Origin: JANSYP01 sp038751255
GTDB lineage: Bacteria > Pseudomonadota > Alphaproteobacteria > Rhodobacterales > Rhodobacteraceae
DNA length: 33,360 nt
Reading direction: 5' to 3'
NCBI GenBank assembly: GCA_038751255.1
Contig: JBCDGN010000040.1
Coordinates: forward strand, 1-33,360
In this document: positions 7,523-16,447 of the stretch, piece after piece
Numbering within the stretch: the first letter of the stretch is position 1
How the letters are laid out: every line of letters begins with the position of its first letter
Made by a program: the position numbers and the translations under genes
The notes under the pieces: generated by a model
What the model saw: the letters and a program-made list of their open reading frames with translations, nothing else
The model's database searches: none
What the model was told of the DNA's origin: nothing

Positions 7523-7593
7523 GATTCCGGTGCTCCGGTTGGGCCAGTCTTTGATGAGCGCATGATCCCGTCAACGTGACGACACACGCAATT

Positions 7594-7618
7594 GGTTGGG
7601 CGGCAACGCCGCCCAACC
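7594..7618 (+). terminator. Perfect 11-bp hairpin, likely terminator or attenuating stem
   Basis: GGTTGGGCGGC (7594-7604), loop AAC, GCCGCCCAACC (7608-7618), a perfect GC-rich stem, between the exported-protein gene and the GNAT gene. It is followed by a C/T-rich run rather than a pure T tract. It probably ends the methyltransferase/exported-protein transcript or reduces readthrough into the next unit. Confidence 0.55.
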
Positions 7619-7648
7619 CCCTTCCCTTACGTCAATGAGAACAGAAGA

Positions 7649-8287
7649 ATGAACACTCAGAACACACACTTTATCCGGCAAGCCGAGCCTTCAGATGCCG
7701 AAAGCCTTGCCAGGCTGATCAATCTAGCTGGCGAAGGCATCCCGAACTGGCTGTGGACCCGCGCTTGTATCGAAGGGCAAACGCCGCTCGAAATCGGTAT
7801 TGAACGCGCCAAGCGCAAAACCGGAGGGTTTTCCTATACGAATGCGCTTGTCGCAGAGGCAGGCGGTACCCCCATCGGGATGGTGCTGAGCTATGCGATC
7901 ACCGAGATCCCAACCGAAAACCCGGATGACCTGCCTGCGCCGATCGCCCCTTTTGTCGCGCTTGAAAAGCTGTCTGCGAACACCTGGTTCATCAATGCAT
8001 TGGCAGTCTTTGCCGAAGCACAAAACCGGGGTGTCGGATCACAGCTATTGGCCGCCGCAGAGAACCTCGCGCGCGTGAACGGCTTCGACAGGGTGAGCAT
8101 TCAGGTCTACGCGCAAAACACCGGTGCCGTGCGCCTTTATGAGCGGCATGGCTACATGCAGGTCGCAAGCGATCCTGTACGTCTGCACCCAACCCCGCCC
8201 TATTACACCGGCGACGTTCTGCTGCTGATGAAAACTCTTTCAGCCGAAGCCGCCAGACTCTCCAACACACTCCGAAAGACGTTGTGA
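7649..8287 (+). CDS. GNAT-family N-acetyltransferase
   Basis: A 212-residue protein. It begins FIRQAEPSDAESLARLIN, the typical first strand and helix of GNAT enzymes. It has INALAVFAEAQNRGVGSQLLAAAENLA, i.e. motif A with the acetyl-CoA pyrophosphate loop Q-N-R-G-V-G, and motif B YAQNTGAVRLYERHGY. The ATG at 7649 is chosen because the fold starts about eight residues later; a 19-residue upstream extension from a TTG runs through the terminator-like hairpin and is unlikely. Its stop overlaps the start of the next gene by one base, indicating translational coupling to the small membrane protein. The substrate is unknown. Confidence 0.85.
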   Translation: MNTQNTHFIRQAEPSDAESLARLINLAGEGIPNWLWTRACIEGQTPLEIGIERAKRKTGGFSYTNALVAEAGGTPIGMVLSYAITEIPTENPDDLPAPIAPFVALEKLSANTWFINALAVFAEAQNRGVGSQLLAAAENLARVNGFDRVSIQVYAQNTGAVRLYERHGYMQVASDPVRLHPTPPYYTGDVLLLMKTLSAEAARLSNTLRKTL

Positions 8288-8709
8288 TGACTTCCTATTG
8301 GTTCATGCTGTCTGCTGCCGGCGCCAGCTTCACGCTAGGCAGCGTATTGCTCAAACAGTTTGCCGACGCCGGTGGCGGCTATGTCCTCCTTCTGGCCGTC
8401 CTTGCACTCGGGCTGGGCAATTTGGCCTATGTTCGACTGCTGGCTTACGGGCTTGGACAAGGGGCGGCGTTGTCCAGCATAAGCCAGGTCATCGCGCTGT
8501 CCGTCCTCGGGGCGATGCTCTTTGGTGAGCGTCTAGCGATGCCTCAGTTTGCCGGTTTGGGTCTCGCCATCGCCAGCATATGGCTCTTCTCGCAGACGCG
8601 CAGATATCAAATTGGTGACCGAAATGACCTCTCAAATTCTGTCCTTGATGTTGTGTGCCGCGTTCTCCGGCGTGGCTCTTGCCGCGGATCTGGCCCCCGC
8701 TTGGGGTGA
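8287..8709 (+). CDS. Small EmrE/EamA-like four-helix membrane protein
   Basis: A 140-residue product with four predicted hydrophobic helices (about residues 3-24, 32-56, 62-84 and 88-103), the topology of SMR or half-EamA transporters. The helix-1 position equivalent to the essential Glu14 of EmrE is Phe (ASFTLGSVLLK), so classic proton-coupled drug export is unlikely; a subunit or flippase-like role is possible. The ATG at 8287 overlaps the preceding stop, and a GTG three bases earlier is an alternative. The domain ends near residue 106; the remaining ~34 residues are Arg/Cys-rich, not family-like, and overlap the first 86 bases of the next gene in another frame. The original stop may thus have been lost through a frameshift. 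Confidence 0.7.
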   Translation: MTSYWFMLSAAGASFTLGSVLLKQFADAGGGYVLLLAVLALGLGNLAYVRLLAYGLGQGAALSSISQVIALSVLGAMLFGERLAMPQFAGLGLAIASIWLFSQTRRYQIGDRNDLSNSVLDVVCRVLRRGSCRGSGPRLG

Positions 8710-10114
8710 CGAGACCAAGACAGCACTCCCACTGCCCCCGCCGCTGACGGATCAGGACTTTCTTTATGATGGCGTGCCCGATCCTCGACTAGTTGAGCTC
8801 GGGCGCAGTCTCTTTTTCGACCCAATCTTGTCGGGCAACCGCAATATCTCCTGTGGCACCTGCCATGATCCAGCGTTTGGATCGGGCGACGGATTGGCGC
8901 TTGGTATTGGAGAAGGCGGGGCCGGTGCGGGACCGCAGCGTGTGACAATAGATCCTGTCACCGGTCGCGTGCCCCGCAACGCGCAACCGCTGTGGAACAT
9001 CGGCGCGCGCAGCTATTTTTCGTTGTTTCACGACGGACGTGTTGAAGCGTTGAAGCAAAGTGACGCCGATGGACCTATCCGCAATCCAGCGGAAGCCGAT
9101 CTGCCCTCTGACGTTGCCAACCCTTTGACTGCGCAGGCGTTCTTTCCGGTCACCTCACCGATTGAGATGGCAGGCCAGTATGGCGAAAGCTCTATTGCAA
9201 ATGCCGCCCACCACGAAAACAGGCCAAAGATCTGGGACAGCCTTGCAGCGAGGGTGGCGGAAATACCGGACTATCTGGAGATGCTGCGTGCCGCCTATCC
9301 CGAGATCACGGAAACTGACGACGTCACCTACGGTTATATCGCAGAGGCTCTCGCAGCTTTTCAAACGACGGCGTTCCGATCAGATGAGAGTCCCTTCGAT
9401 ACGGTCTTGCGCACCGGTAATCTGTCAACGCTCACACAGGATGCACAAAACGGCCTCACGCTCTTCTACGGCGCTGCGCGATGTGCAAGCTGCCACAGTG
9501 GACCCTTGCTGACGGATCATCAGTTCCATGCAATCGCCGTTCCGCAAATAGGCCCCGGTAAGGGGCATGGGGGCGACATGACCTACCTCGCAAAAACAGG
9601 CTTGGCGGGGCGGATGGAAGACGAGGGGCGCTTTCGCGTCACAGGGAACCCTGAAGACCTCTTTGCCTTCCGTACGCCGTCGTTGCGCAATGTCGCGCTG
9701 ACGGGGCCGTGGGGGCACAGCGGCGCGTTCAATTCATTAGAGGACATGGTGCGCCACCACCTCACCCCCCTTGCAAGTCTTGCGGCTTTCGACACTTCCG
9801 ATGTCGACTTGCCATCAATTGAGCACCTTCAGCGCCTCGGCGCACGCGGATCGCAGTTGCGCTTCGTTCCCTTGGAAGCGAAACGTCGCCATGCATTTGA
9901 ACGGCGGGACACATGGGTGATGACGTCTCCACAGCTTCGTCAACGCATTGCTGATAAGAACAAGCTTTCCCCAATCGAGCTTACTGACCAAGAGATCGCC
10001 AATCTGATCGCCTTTCTTCACGCGCTCACCGATCCGTCAGCTGTAAACCGGAACGACTTAATCCCCGCAAGCGTCGCATCCGGCTTGCCGCCACAGCCTG
10101 AACCAGGGGACTGA
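8624..10114 (+). CDS. Periplasmic di-haem MauG/cytochrome c peroxidase family protein
   Basis: A 496-residue protein. The start MTSQILSLMLCAAFSGVALA is a Sec signal peptide, fixing the ATG at 8624 in preference to the longer frame. Two c-type haem sites are visible: CGTCH (residues 77-81) in an ISCGTCHDPAFG context and CASCH (287-291). Downstream FRTPSLRNVALTGPWGHSGAF is the conserved family segment between the second haem and the C-terminus. The family reduces H2O2 (cytochrome c peroxidases) or oxidises protein residues (MauG). The length exceeds the ~330 of standard bacterial peroxidases and resembles larger MauG-like proteins. No methylamine dehydrogenase genes are in view, so TTQ maturation has no support here. 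It overlaps the 3' end of the small membrane protein gene. Confidence 0.88.
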   Translation: MTSQILSLMLCAAFSGVALAADLAPAWGDETKTALPLPPPLTDQDFLYDGVPDPRLVELGRSLFFDPILSGNRNISCGTCHDPAFGSGDGLALGIGEGGAGAGPQRVTIDPVTGRVPRNAQPLWNIGARSYFSLFHDGRVEALKQSDADGPIRNPAEADLPSDVANPLTAQAFFPVTSPIEMAGQYGESSIANAAHHENRPKIWDSLAARVAEIPDYLEMLRAAYPEITETDDVTYGYIAEALAAFQTTAFRSDESPFDTVLRTGNLSTLTQDAQNGLTLFYGAARCASCHSGPLLTDHQFHAIAVPQIGPGKGHGGDMTYLAKTGLAGRMEDEGRFRVTGNPEDLFAFRTPSLRNVALTGPWGHSGAFNSLEDMVRHHLTPLASLAAFDTSDVDLPSIEHLQRLGARGSQLRFVPLEAKRRHAFERRDTWVMTSPQLRQRIADKNKLSPIELTDQEIANLIAFLHALTDPSAVNRNDLIPASVASGLPPQPEPGD

Positions 10115-10115
10115 A

Positions 10116-10169
10116 ATGGAATTTGAACACAGTGTTATCTATGTAAAGGACGAAGCGACTGCGCTCTAG
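10116..10169 (+). pseudogene. Truncated start of a glyoxalase/VOC-family gene
   Basis: An ATG one base after the preceding stop encodes MEFEHSVIYVKDEATAL and then TAG. This is the characteristic first strand of VOC/glyoxalase-like proteins (hydrophobic strand, V-x-D, then A-x-x-F-Y expected). The remaining ~110 residues are not found in the following bases. GGGG lies nine bases upstream of the ATG. It is read as the 5' stub of a gene lost in the same rearrangements that left the IS3 remnant at 10313. Confidence 0.5.
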
Positions 10170-10312
10170 ATGATGTAGCACGCTTGAATTGTTAGATTCT
10201 CAAACGCGCCGTAGCTCGCAAAGCTGACCTCAGCGCAAGCGCGGCGAAGTGGCGCTTTGGTCCGCATCTCAGTTATCCGATGAAGCTGCAGCGAAATTGC
10301 CGTTTCGGTATT

Positions 10313-10830
10313 TGAACCGTGCTGGGTTTGCTGGAGCCTGGCTTGTCTTAGCTACGCGGCCATATCTGACCATTCCAGAGCTGCGTAGAAGTTTGCCTCG
10401 GCCTCTGCTGATGGGATGTTCCCGATAGGCTCCAATAGACGCTGGTTGTTGCACCAATCGACCCATTCGAGGGTAGCATGTTCCACGGCATCGAAGCAGC
10501 GCCATGGGCCACATCGGTGAATGACCTCTGCCTTGAACACTCCGTTGATCGTCTCAGCCTGGGCGTTGTCTTAACTCTCTCCGATGCTGCTGACAGACGG
10601 TTCGATCCCAGCTTCCGCCAATCGTTCTTGTAGCGAATGGACAGGTATTGCGATCCGCGATCAGAATGATGTGTCAGGCCGGTCCCAGGTTGGCGTTGAT
10701 GCACTGGTTGTTCCAAAGCATCGAGGACAAACCCCGCAGTAGCCGTTCGGCTGACACGCCATCCAACGATACGACGGGCAAAGACATGGATGACAAAGGC
10801 GACATAGACGCCCAACCAGATCGCTGTCAC
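10313..10830 (-). mobile_element. IS3-family insertion sequence remnant (OrfB transposase, multiply broken)
   Basis: On the minus strand the integrase-core transposase of an IS3-type element can be followed across two frames. The first gives GVYVAFVIHVFARRIVGWRVS and HHSDRGSQYLSIRY (catalytic Asp). After a one-base shift near 10630, LAEAGIEPSVSSIGES is followed by an in-frame TAA where the family has Tyr. Then AQAETINGVFKAEVIHR (catalytic Glu) and LEWVDWCNNQRLLEPIGN follow. The N-terminal part of OrfB and all of OrfA are missing. TGAACCGTGCTGGGTTTG at 10313 looks like one terminal inverted repeat; the other end was not found. The element is inactive. Confidence 0.8.
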
Positions 10831-11063
10831 TCAGTTGCAGAAGAGCCGACCATATAGCGCCGGTTGAAGTTTGTGATGAATTCGGCAATCGATATCCGTC
10901 TGAAGCAGCCGCCTTGGAGTCTGGCCTCAGCGCTGCCGAATATTACGCGACTTATTGCCAGTAGCCTAGGCGTCGGACTGGCCCTTCGACGAGCCTCAGG
11001 CTTTGGATCGGTACCGTGGCCCCAAGACTAAAACGAATAAAGAAAGCAGCGTATTTAGGTTTC

Positions 11064-11894
11064 CTACCGCTCCGCGGCCCGATGATATTTTTGTCTGATC
11101 AAGTCCAAATCCACACTCGGCTCAGGCAGCGTCATGTTCAGACCTTCCAGTGTATCGATAATGATCTGTGACACCGCGAGATTGCGGAACCATTTGTGAT
11201 TTGAGGGGATCACGAACCAGGGCGCATGTTTGGTCGAGCATTTGTGCAGCATATCTTCATAAGCCGCGACGTAGTCATCCCAATAGGCACGCTCGGTGTA
11301 ATCCGCATCGCTGATCTTCCACTGTTTCGAGGGCTCATCCAGACGGCTCTTGAATCTCTCCAACTGCTCTTCTGGCGAAATCCACAGAAAAAACTTCAGG
11401 ATCGTGGTCCCTTGGTCCACCAATTGCTGCTCGAAATCGTTTATGAGCTGATAGCGTTTATGCCAGACCGCTTTTGGCACCAGATCATGGACACGCGTGA
11501 CCAGCACATCCTCGTAATGCGAGCGGTTAAATACGGCGACCTCACCCAAGGCAGGCGTGTGTTTGTGGATGCGCCACAGGAAATCATGCGCGCGTTCTTC
11601 TGCCGTGGGTTGCTTGAAACCTGTTACCTTTGTGCCCTGAGGGTTCATGCCACGCAGCACATGCCAGCACGTCCCATCCTTGCCAGCCGCATCAATTCCT
11701 TGAAGCACAATCAACAAGGAGTGTTTGCGTTCCGCATATAGAAGTTCTTGCAGGGCCCCAAGGCGGTCGAGATTGCCGTCGAGTTCAACCAGAGCCTCAG
11801 CATGGGTTTCGTGATGTCCCTTAAAGCCTGGATCAATTTCGGAGAGGCGGATTTTGCTTCCCGGCGCGACGCGCAGCTTATGGCTAAGATTCAT
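11064..11894 (-). CDS. ppk2: Polyphosphate kinase 2 family protein (PPK2)
   Basis: A 276-residue single-domain PPK2. These enzymes transfer phosphate between polyphosphate and nucleotides. The Walker A motif is GIDAAGKDG (residues 66-74). The lid/Walker B region includes VAVFNRSHYEDVLVTRVH, and the C-terminal half has KFFLWISPEEQLERFKSRLDEPSKQWK and the WFVIPSNHKWFRNLAVS segment, both typical. Whether it favours AMP, ADP or GDP cannot be fixed by eye. The ATG at 11894 is the only sensible start. It lies 15 bp downstream of the P-type ATPase gene on the same strand, so it is probably in its operon; coupling of polyphosphate-derived ATP to ion pumping is a reasonable inference. To its left is IS debris. 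Confidence 0.9.
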   Translation of the reverse strand: MNLSHKLRVAPGSKIRLSEIDPGFKGHHETHAEALVELDGNLDRLGALQELLYAERKHSLLIVLQGIDAAGKDGTCWHVLRGMNPQGTKVTGFKQPTAEERAHDFLWRIHKHTPALGEVAVFNRSHYEDVLVTRVHDLVPKAVWHKRYQLINDFEQQLVDQGTTILKFFLWISPEEQLERFKSRLDEPSKQWKISDADYTERAYWDDYVAAYEDMLHKCSTKHAPWFVIPSNHKWFRNLAVSQIIIDTLEGLNMTLPEPSVDLDLIRQKYHRAAER

Positions 11895-11909
11895 AGAGTA
11901 CCCCCGCCT

Positions 11910-14525
11910 TCATTTCGCTGCATCGCTTGGCGCAAACTGCGTCTTGGCCAGATCGAGCGTGACCAATTGGCCGCTGCGGCGTCGTCCTCGTGTGTTGTGA
12001 TCGATAAGCTTCTCGGTTGCCACGCGCACCACCCCAAGCAAGAACATCCAGACAAGATTGTATCCCCAAACGACCGCAATCATGGTCCAACTGATCGCAG
12101 GAACCAGCCAACCAAAGCCGCACATCGCAATCGCCAGGGCTTGGGTGGCGATGATTGACCAGAAAAGCGGGGCTGCGGGGTAGGGGCGACGAAAGAACCA
12201 TCCCTCAGACCGTGTCACAAACAGCAGCAAATGCCCTCCAGCAACGAGCTGAAGGAACATTACCGTTTGCAATTGGGTCTGATCGAAGCTGCCGATCCAA
12301 GACGCCTGTTCCTGTAGCGCGGCGTTAGAGATCACCTCCATGCCTGCAAGCAAAAGCCCAAAGGATTGTAGGACGCAGAAAAAGCCCAAGATCGCAGAGA
12401 CCGCTAAAATGCGCGGCATCCGCCAGCGGATCGGCCTCGGGCTCACGGGTGTGTTGTCATAGGCGATGGTCATGATCGGGATGTCGTCCAACAGGGACAT
12501 CACGACGATCATCACAGCCGTCAGTGGCTGAAACCCAAGGAACACGGTGGACAGCACCACCAGAAGCATAATGTCGATGGTCAAAGAGACCCGGTAGATC
12601 GTGTAGCTTGTGATCCGTCCAAAGATGCGCCGCGCCTCATCAATGGCGCTATTGATTACTGAGAGCCCTGGCGCGGTCAGGATCAAGGCCGCCGCACTGC
12701 GCGCCGCATCGGTCGCGCCCGAGACCGCTGTGCCGCAATCGGCTTGTTTCAGGGCTGGGGCATCGTTCACCCCGTCCCCGGTCATGGCCACCAAATGCCC
12801 GCGTGCCTGCAAGGCTTTGACAATGGCGTATTTGTGTTCCGGGAAAACGCGGGCAAACCCGTCTGCCTTCTCAATGGCTTGCGCGATATGTTCGGGGACA
12901 TGCGCGGGGTCCATGTCTTTTGGAAAAGCCTCCGCCGCAGGAACGATGTTGGTGCCCTTGCCCAGCTGGCGCGCGGTTTCGATCGCGATGGCGGTGTCGT
13001 CGCCCGTGATCATCTTGACCGAGACACCCTTGTCGCGCACGGCATCAATGGTTTCGGCAGAGTCGTCACGAGGCGGGTCGAACATTGGGAGAACGCCAAG
13101 CAACTCCCACGTCCTGCCGCCATCGTCAGATTGTGCCACTGCCAAGGCGCGGCTGCCTTTGGAAGCTAGATCTGCAACGCTATCGGCGACTTTTTGGGCG
13201 ACTTCAGGGGCCGGTGCGGAGAGATCTACGATGGCTTGGGGTGCGCCTTTTGCGACGGTCAGTTTGGACCCGTCTGGTGCCTCTACCGTGGCTTGGGTCC
13301 GCTTGGTCACGGGGTCAAAGGGAATGAACTCGGTGTGCAGGTAGTGATCAAGCAATGTCTCATCATCTAGCCCGGCGATCACACAATCATCGATAGCGTC
13401 GTGGTCCTCTGCGTGCGAGGCCAGGGCGCCAGCCAGGATGACCTCTTGTGCGGTATCGGCCTCAATAAGGATGGGCTGTCCGAGCTTCAGTTGGTTCTTG
13501 GTGAGCGTCCCGGTCTTGTCCGAGCAAAGTATATCGACCCCAGCCATTTCTTCGATCGCTTCGAGCCGCGAGACAATGGCCTTTTCCTTTGACAGGCTGA
13601 AGGCACCAAGCGCCATTGTGATGGAAAAGACCGCAGGCATGGCGACGGGGATAGAGGCCACCAACAGGATCAAGACGAATTGCAGAATGCTCAGCGCATC
13701 GTCCAGCGTCCAACTGTCGGCCACAACGATGTCGCGGTAAAGCTGTGTCGCAACCATAATCGCCGCAAAAACGCAAGCCGTAACAATCAGGAAGTTCCCG
13801 ATCTGGAACATCGCCTTTTGCGCGTGGCTGGTGGAACCGGCGCCGGCCACGAGCTGTGCAGTGCGTCCAAAAAACGTGTTCGATCCGGTGGCAATCACCA
13901 CGCCTTCCATTTCGCCCTGTTTGACCATGCTGCCGGAATAGGCGCTGTCGCCGGGGCTTTTGGTCACCGGCACGGATTCGCCGGTCAGCGCGGCTTGGTC
14001 GATAGAAGCGAATTTGCCGTCTGTCAGCCGCAGATCTGCCGGGACCACATCGCCGAGCCGGATTTTCACAATATCTCCCGGCACCAGATTGGCAGCGTCA
14101 ACGGTCGTCCAGTCACCATCGCGGCGGGCACGTGCATCAGGCGCAAGGCCCTTTTTCAGTGCGGCAAGGGCGCTGGAGGCTTTTGAATCCTGCCAAAGAT
14201 CGAGTGCTGCATTGAAAATCAACAGCCCCAAGATGATGGTGAAGTCTTCCCAATGCCCGAGAAAGGCAGAGATAATCGCTGCGGCCTCAATGATGAATGC
14301 AATTGGACCGGTGAAATAACCCAATATCTTGTGAAAGAGGCTCTCTTCTTTAACGACAATGGCGTTCGGCCCGTAGCGCGAGAGGCGCGCAGACGCTTCG
14401 GCTGTTTTCAGCCCGGTTTCGGGGTCGACCTTAAGCGTGGCCAAGACATCCGTTAGTGGGGCTTTTTCTAAGTCCAGGCCGGGTGGGCTCTGCCGTGCCT
14501 CACTTTCGGAATGCTTGTGCATCAT
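11910..14525 (-). CDS. P-type ATPase, type IIIA (proton-exporting ATPase-like)
   Basis: An 871-residue membrane pump with the full P-type order: N-terminal cytoplasmic segment, M1-M2, actuator domain with TGES (about residue 182), M3-M4, the phosphorylated Asp in CSDKTGTLTKNQ (Asp336), the hinge MTGDGVNDAPALKQAD (about 580), then M5-M10. In the M5-M6 area MSLLDDIPIMTIAYDN matches the type IIIA (plasma-membrane H+-ATPase) signature; heavy-metal CPx motifs and Ca2+-pump ligands are absent. The ATG at 14525 is preceded by GAGGGG at seven bases. It is divergent from the SulP gene (168 bp apart) and heads a unit with PPK2. Acid-stress or pH-homeostasis roles are expected for the family. Confidence 0.9.
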   Translation of the reverse strand: MMHKHSESEARQSPPGLDLEKAPLTDVLATLKVDPETGLKTAEASARLSRYGPNAIVVKEESLFHKILGYFTGPIAFIIEAAAIISAFLGHWEDFTIILGLLIFNAALDLWQDSKASSALAALKKGLAPDARARRDGDWTTVDAANLVPGDIVKIRLGDVVPADLRLTDGKFASIDQAALTGESVPVTKSPGDSAYSGSMVKQGEMEGVVIATGSNTFFGRTAQLVAGAGSTSHAQKAMFQIGNFLIVTACVFAAIMVATQLYRDIVVADSWTLDDALSILQFVLILLVASIPVAMPAVFSITMALGAFSLSKEKAIVSRLEAIEEMAGVDILCSDKTGTLTKNQLKLGQPILIEADTAQEVILAGALASHAEDHDAIDDCVIAGLDDETLLDHYLHTEFIPFDPVTKRTQATVEAPDGSKLTVAKGAPQAIVDLSAPAPEVAQKVADSVADLASKGSRALAVAQSDDGGRTWELLGVLPMFDPPRDDSAETIDAVRDKGVSVKMITGDDTAIAIETARQLGKGTNIVPAAEAFPKDMDPAHVPEHIAQAIEKADGFARVFPEHKYAIVKALQARGHLVAMTGDGVNDAPALKQADCGTAVSGATDAARSAAALILTAPGLSVINSAIDEARRIFGRITSYTIYRVSLTIDIMLLVVLSTVFLGFQPLTAVMIVVMSLLDDIPIMTIAYDNTPVSPRPIRWRMPRILAVSAILGFFCVLQSFGLLLAGMEVISNAALQEQASWIGSFDQTQLQTVMFLQLVAGGHLLLFVTRSEGWFFRRPYPAAPLFWSIIATQALAIAMCGFGWLVPAISWTMIAVVWGYNLVWMFLLGVVRVATEKLIDHNTRGRRRSGQLVTLDLAKTQFAPSDAAK

Positions 14526-14693
14526 CAATCTGCCCCTCGATAACTAACCAATAAAAGCATTTCTGCATGACTGTCAGGTTGTCCGCAACGGGTTCACGCC
14601 CAGGGGTGGGTACCAATTGGATTGCTGTCTATTCGCCGCGGTTTTGGATAAGGAGGACATCCTGCCTTCGATACAAATCAGTGGACTGCAGAG

Positions 14694-16409
14694 ATGCCCT
14701 TGCTACTGCGCAATATGAAGCTGCCGCTTTTCGGGGGCATTCTTCCGTTGCACCTCCGTCAGATCCCGGGTGAGATCATTGCAGGCATGACCCTGGCGGC
14801 GCTCGCGATCCCAGAGGTCATGGGCTACACGCGTATCGCAGGTACGCCCTTGATCACTGGTCTTTACACCATGCTGATCCCTGCGGCGCTTTTTGCGGTG
14901 TTTTGTTCCTCTCGCCATCTGGTCGTTGGGGCGGACTCGGCGACAGCCGCCATTCTTGCCAGTGGCTTGGTCGGTATGGCTGCTGTGGGATCAGACCACT
15001 ACCTCGCGCTCGCCATGGCGCTTGCAGTGATGGTTGGGCTGATCCTACTCCTTGCCAGTGTCTTGGGGCTTGGGTTTATGGCAGATTTCCTGTCTCGCCC
15101 GGTCCTTGTGGGCTTCCTTTCCGGCGTGGGCATTCAAGTGGTGGTTCATGCGTTGCATGATCTGATCGACGGGAATGGCACCAAAGAGACGGCGCTTGCC
15201 GCGATCATGGCGCTGCCCCAAGCGCTCGCCTCAGCGAACCTTGCGGAATGCGGGATTGCGGCTGCAACGGTGGTAAGCCTTATGCTTGGAAAACTGGTGT
15301 CCACCCGTTGGCACATGCGCCTGCCTATGGCGATGCTGGTGGTCATCGTGGCGATCGTCCTGTCCTGGTCTTATGACTGGCAGCGCTTTGTCGCGATTGT
15401 CGGGCCTATCCCAACAGGTCTGCCGAAGATTGCCCTGCCCGAAGTGACGCCGACCCTTCCGCTGATCTGGAGCCTTCTTCCGACCGCATTTGCCATGGCA
15501 GTCGTGGTCTTGGCTCAAAGCGCAGCGACCGCGCGGGCCTATGCCTCGGAAAGAGGAGAGACGCTCGATGTCTCACGTGATCTCTTTGCTCTGGGTCTTG
15601 CGAATATCGGATCTGGGATCAGCGGTACATTCACTGTCAATGGCAGCCCCACGAAAACCGCCATGATGCGATCGGCAGGGGGCAACTCTCAACTTGCGCT
15701 TCTCGCGATGGTCGGGATCGTCATCCTGACTTTACTGTTTTTGACAGGCCCATTGTCTTATCTGCCTCAAGCGGTGCTTTCCGGCGTGGTGCTTTTGATC
15801 GGCTTGGATTTGATCGATCTGAAAAGCTTGCGAGACATATACCGTAAGCGACCCGTGGAGTTTCGCATCGCGCTTGCCACGGTGGTGGCTGTTCTGCTCT
15901 TTGGGGTCGAAAAAGGGATCGGCTTTGCCGTACTCCTCTCGGTCATTGCCCATACCCGGCATGGTTATCGTCCGCGTGATCTGTTGCTCACAGAAGACGC
16001 GGCAGGTGATGTGCAAGGAAGCCCGCTGAGTGCATCCGAACAACTTCGTCCTGGGCTTATGGTCTACCGCTTTGCCCATGCGATGTATTTTGCCAATGCA
16101 CATCAGATGCGGGATGAAATCACGTCTCTTGTCGCGGCACCCACACCACCGCTGCGATGGTTTTGCATTGATGTCTCTGCGGTCGATGATATCGACTACA
16201 CCGCCCAGGCGATGCTGGAGGAAATTGCCGAACGTCTACACGCGAAGTCGATCCGGCTGATGTTCGTGCAAAACCTCTCTGAGACGGGCCCGCTGAGTCA
16301 TCAAAAAATCTGCGATCAGTTCGGCGAGGGCGCGTTCTTTGCCAGCCTGAAAGAGTTGTTGCAGGAATACAAACAGCCGTCTGGTGCGGGTGCGGAGGGG
16401 CAGAGCTAG
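14694..16409 (+). CDS. SulP-family anion transporter with C-terminal STAS domain
   Basis: A 571-residue protein of normal SulP length. The N-terminal transport domain (about residues 15-400, some 12 hydrophobic helices) includes IIAGMTLAALAIPEVMGYTRIAG, the family's first-helix signature, and later GLANIGSGISGTFTVNGSPTKTAM. The C-terminal STAS domain (about 445-560) contains WFCIDVSAVDDIDYTAQAMLEEIAE. Substrates in the family include sulfate, bicarbonate and dicarboxylates; this one is unassigned. The start is uncertain: the ATG at 14694 has no ribosome site, an in-frame ATG lies at 14715, and a strong AAGGAGG at 14650-14656 is stranded ~40 bases upstream. It is divergent from the P-type ATPase; both are ion-handling proteins. 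Confidence 0.88.
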   Translation: MPLLLRNMKLPLFGGILPLHLRQIPGEIIAGMTLAALAIPEVMGYTRIAGTPLITGLYTMLIPAALFAVFCSSRHLVVGADSATAAILASGLVGMAAVGSDHYLALAMALAVMVGLILLLASVLGLGFMADFLSRPVLVGFLSGVGIQVVVHALHDLIDGNGTKETALAAIMALPQALASANLAECGIAAATVVSLMLGKLVSTRWHMRLPMAMLVVIVAIVLSWSYDWQRFVAIVGPIPTGLPKIALPEVTPTLPLIWSLLPTAFAMAVVVLAQSAATARAYASERGETLDVSRDLFALGLANIGSGISGTFTVNGSPTKTAMMRSAGGNSQLALLAMVGIVILTLLFLTGPLSYLPQAVLSGVVLLIGLDLIDLKSLRDIYRKRPVEFRIALATVVAVLLFGVEKGIGFAVLLSVIAHTRHGYRPRDLLLTEDAAGDVQGSPLSASEQLRPGLMVYRFAHAMYFANAHQMRDEITSLVAAPTPPLRWFCIDVSAVDDIDYTAQAMLEEIAERLHAKSIRLMFVQNLSETGPLSHQKICDQFGEGAFFASLKELLQEYKQPSGAGAEGQS

Positions 16410-16447
16410 AACGGGACTACACCTGGCCTAATCGCTGGGCCGCAGTC

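Noticed and set aside
12610..13344. Plus-strand open frame of about 244 codons inside the P-type ATPase gene
   Set aside because: It lies opposite conserved ATPase motifs and has Ser/Ala-rich shadow composition.
14650..14656. Strong AAGGAGG about 40 bases before the SulP ATG
   Set aside because: No in-frame ATG, GTG or TTG lies at proper spacing; the frame that follows it is a short shadow with no protein character.
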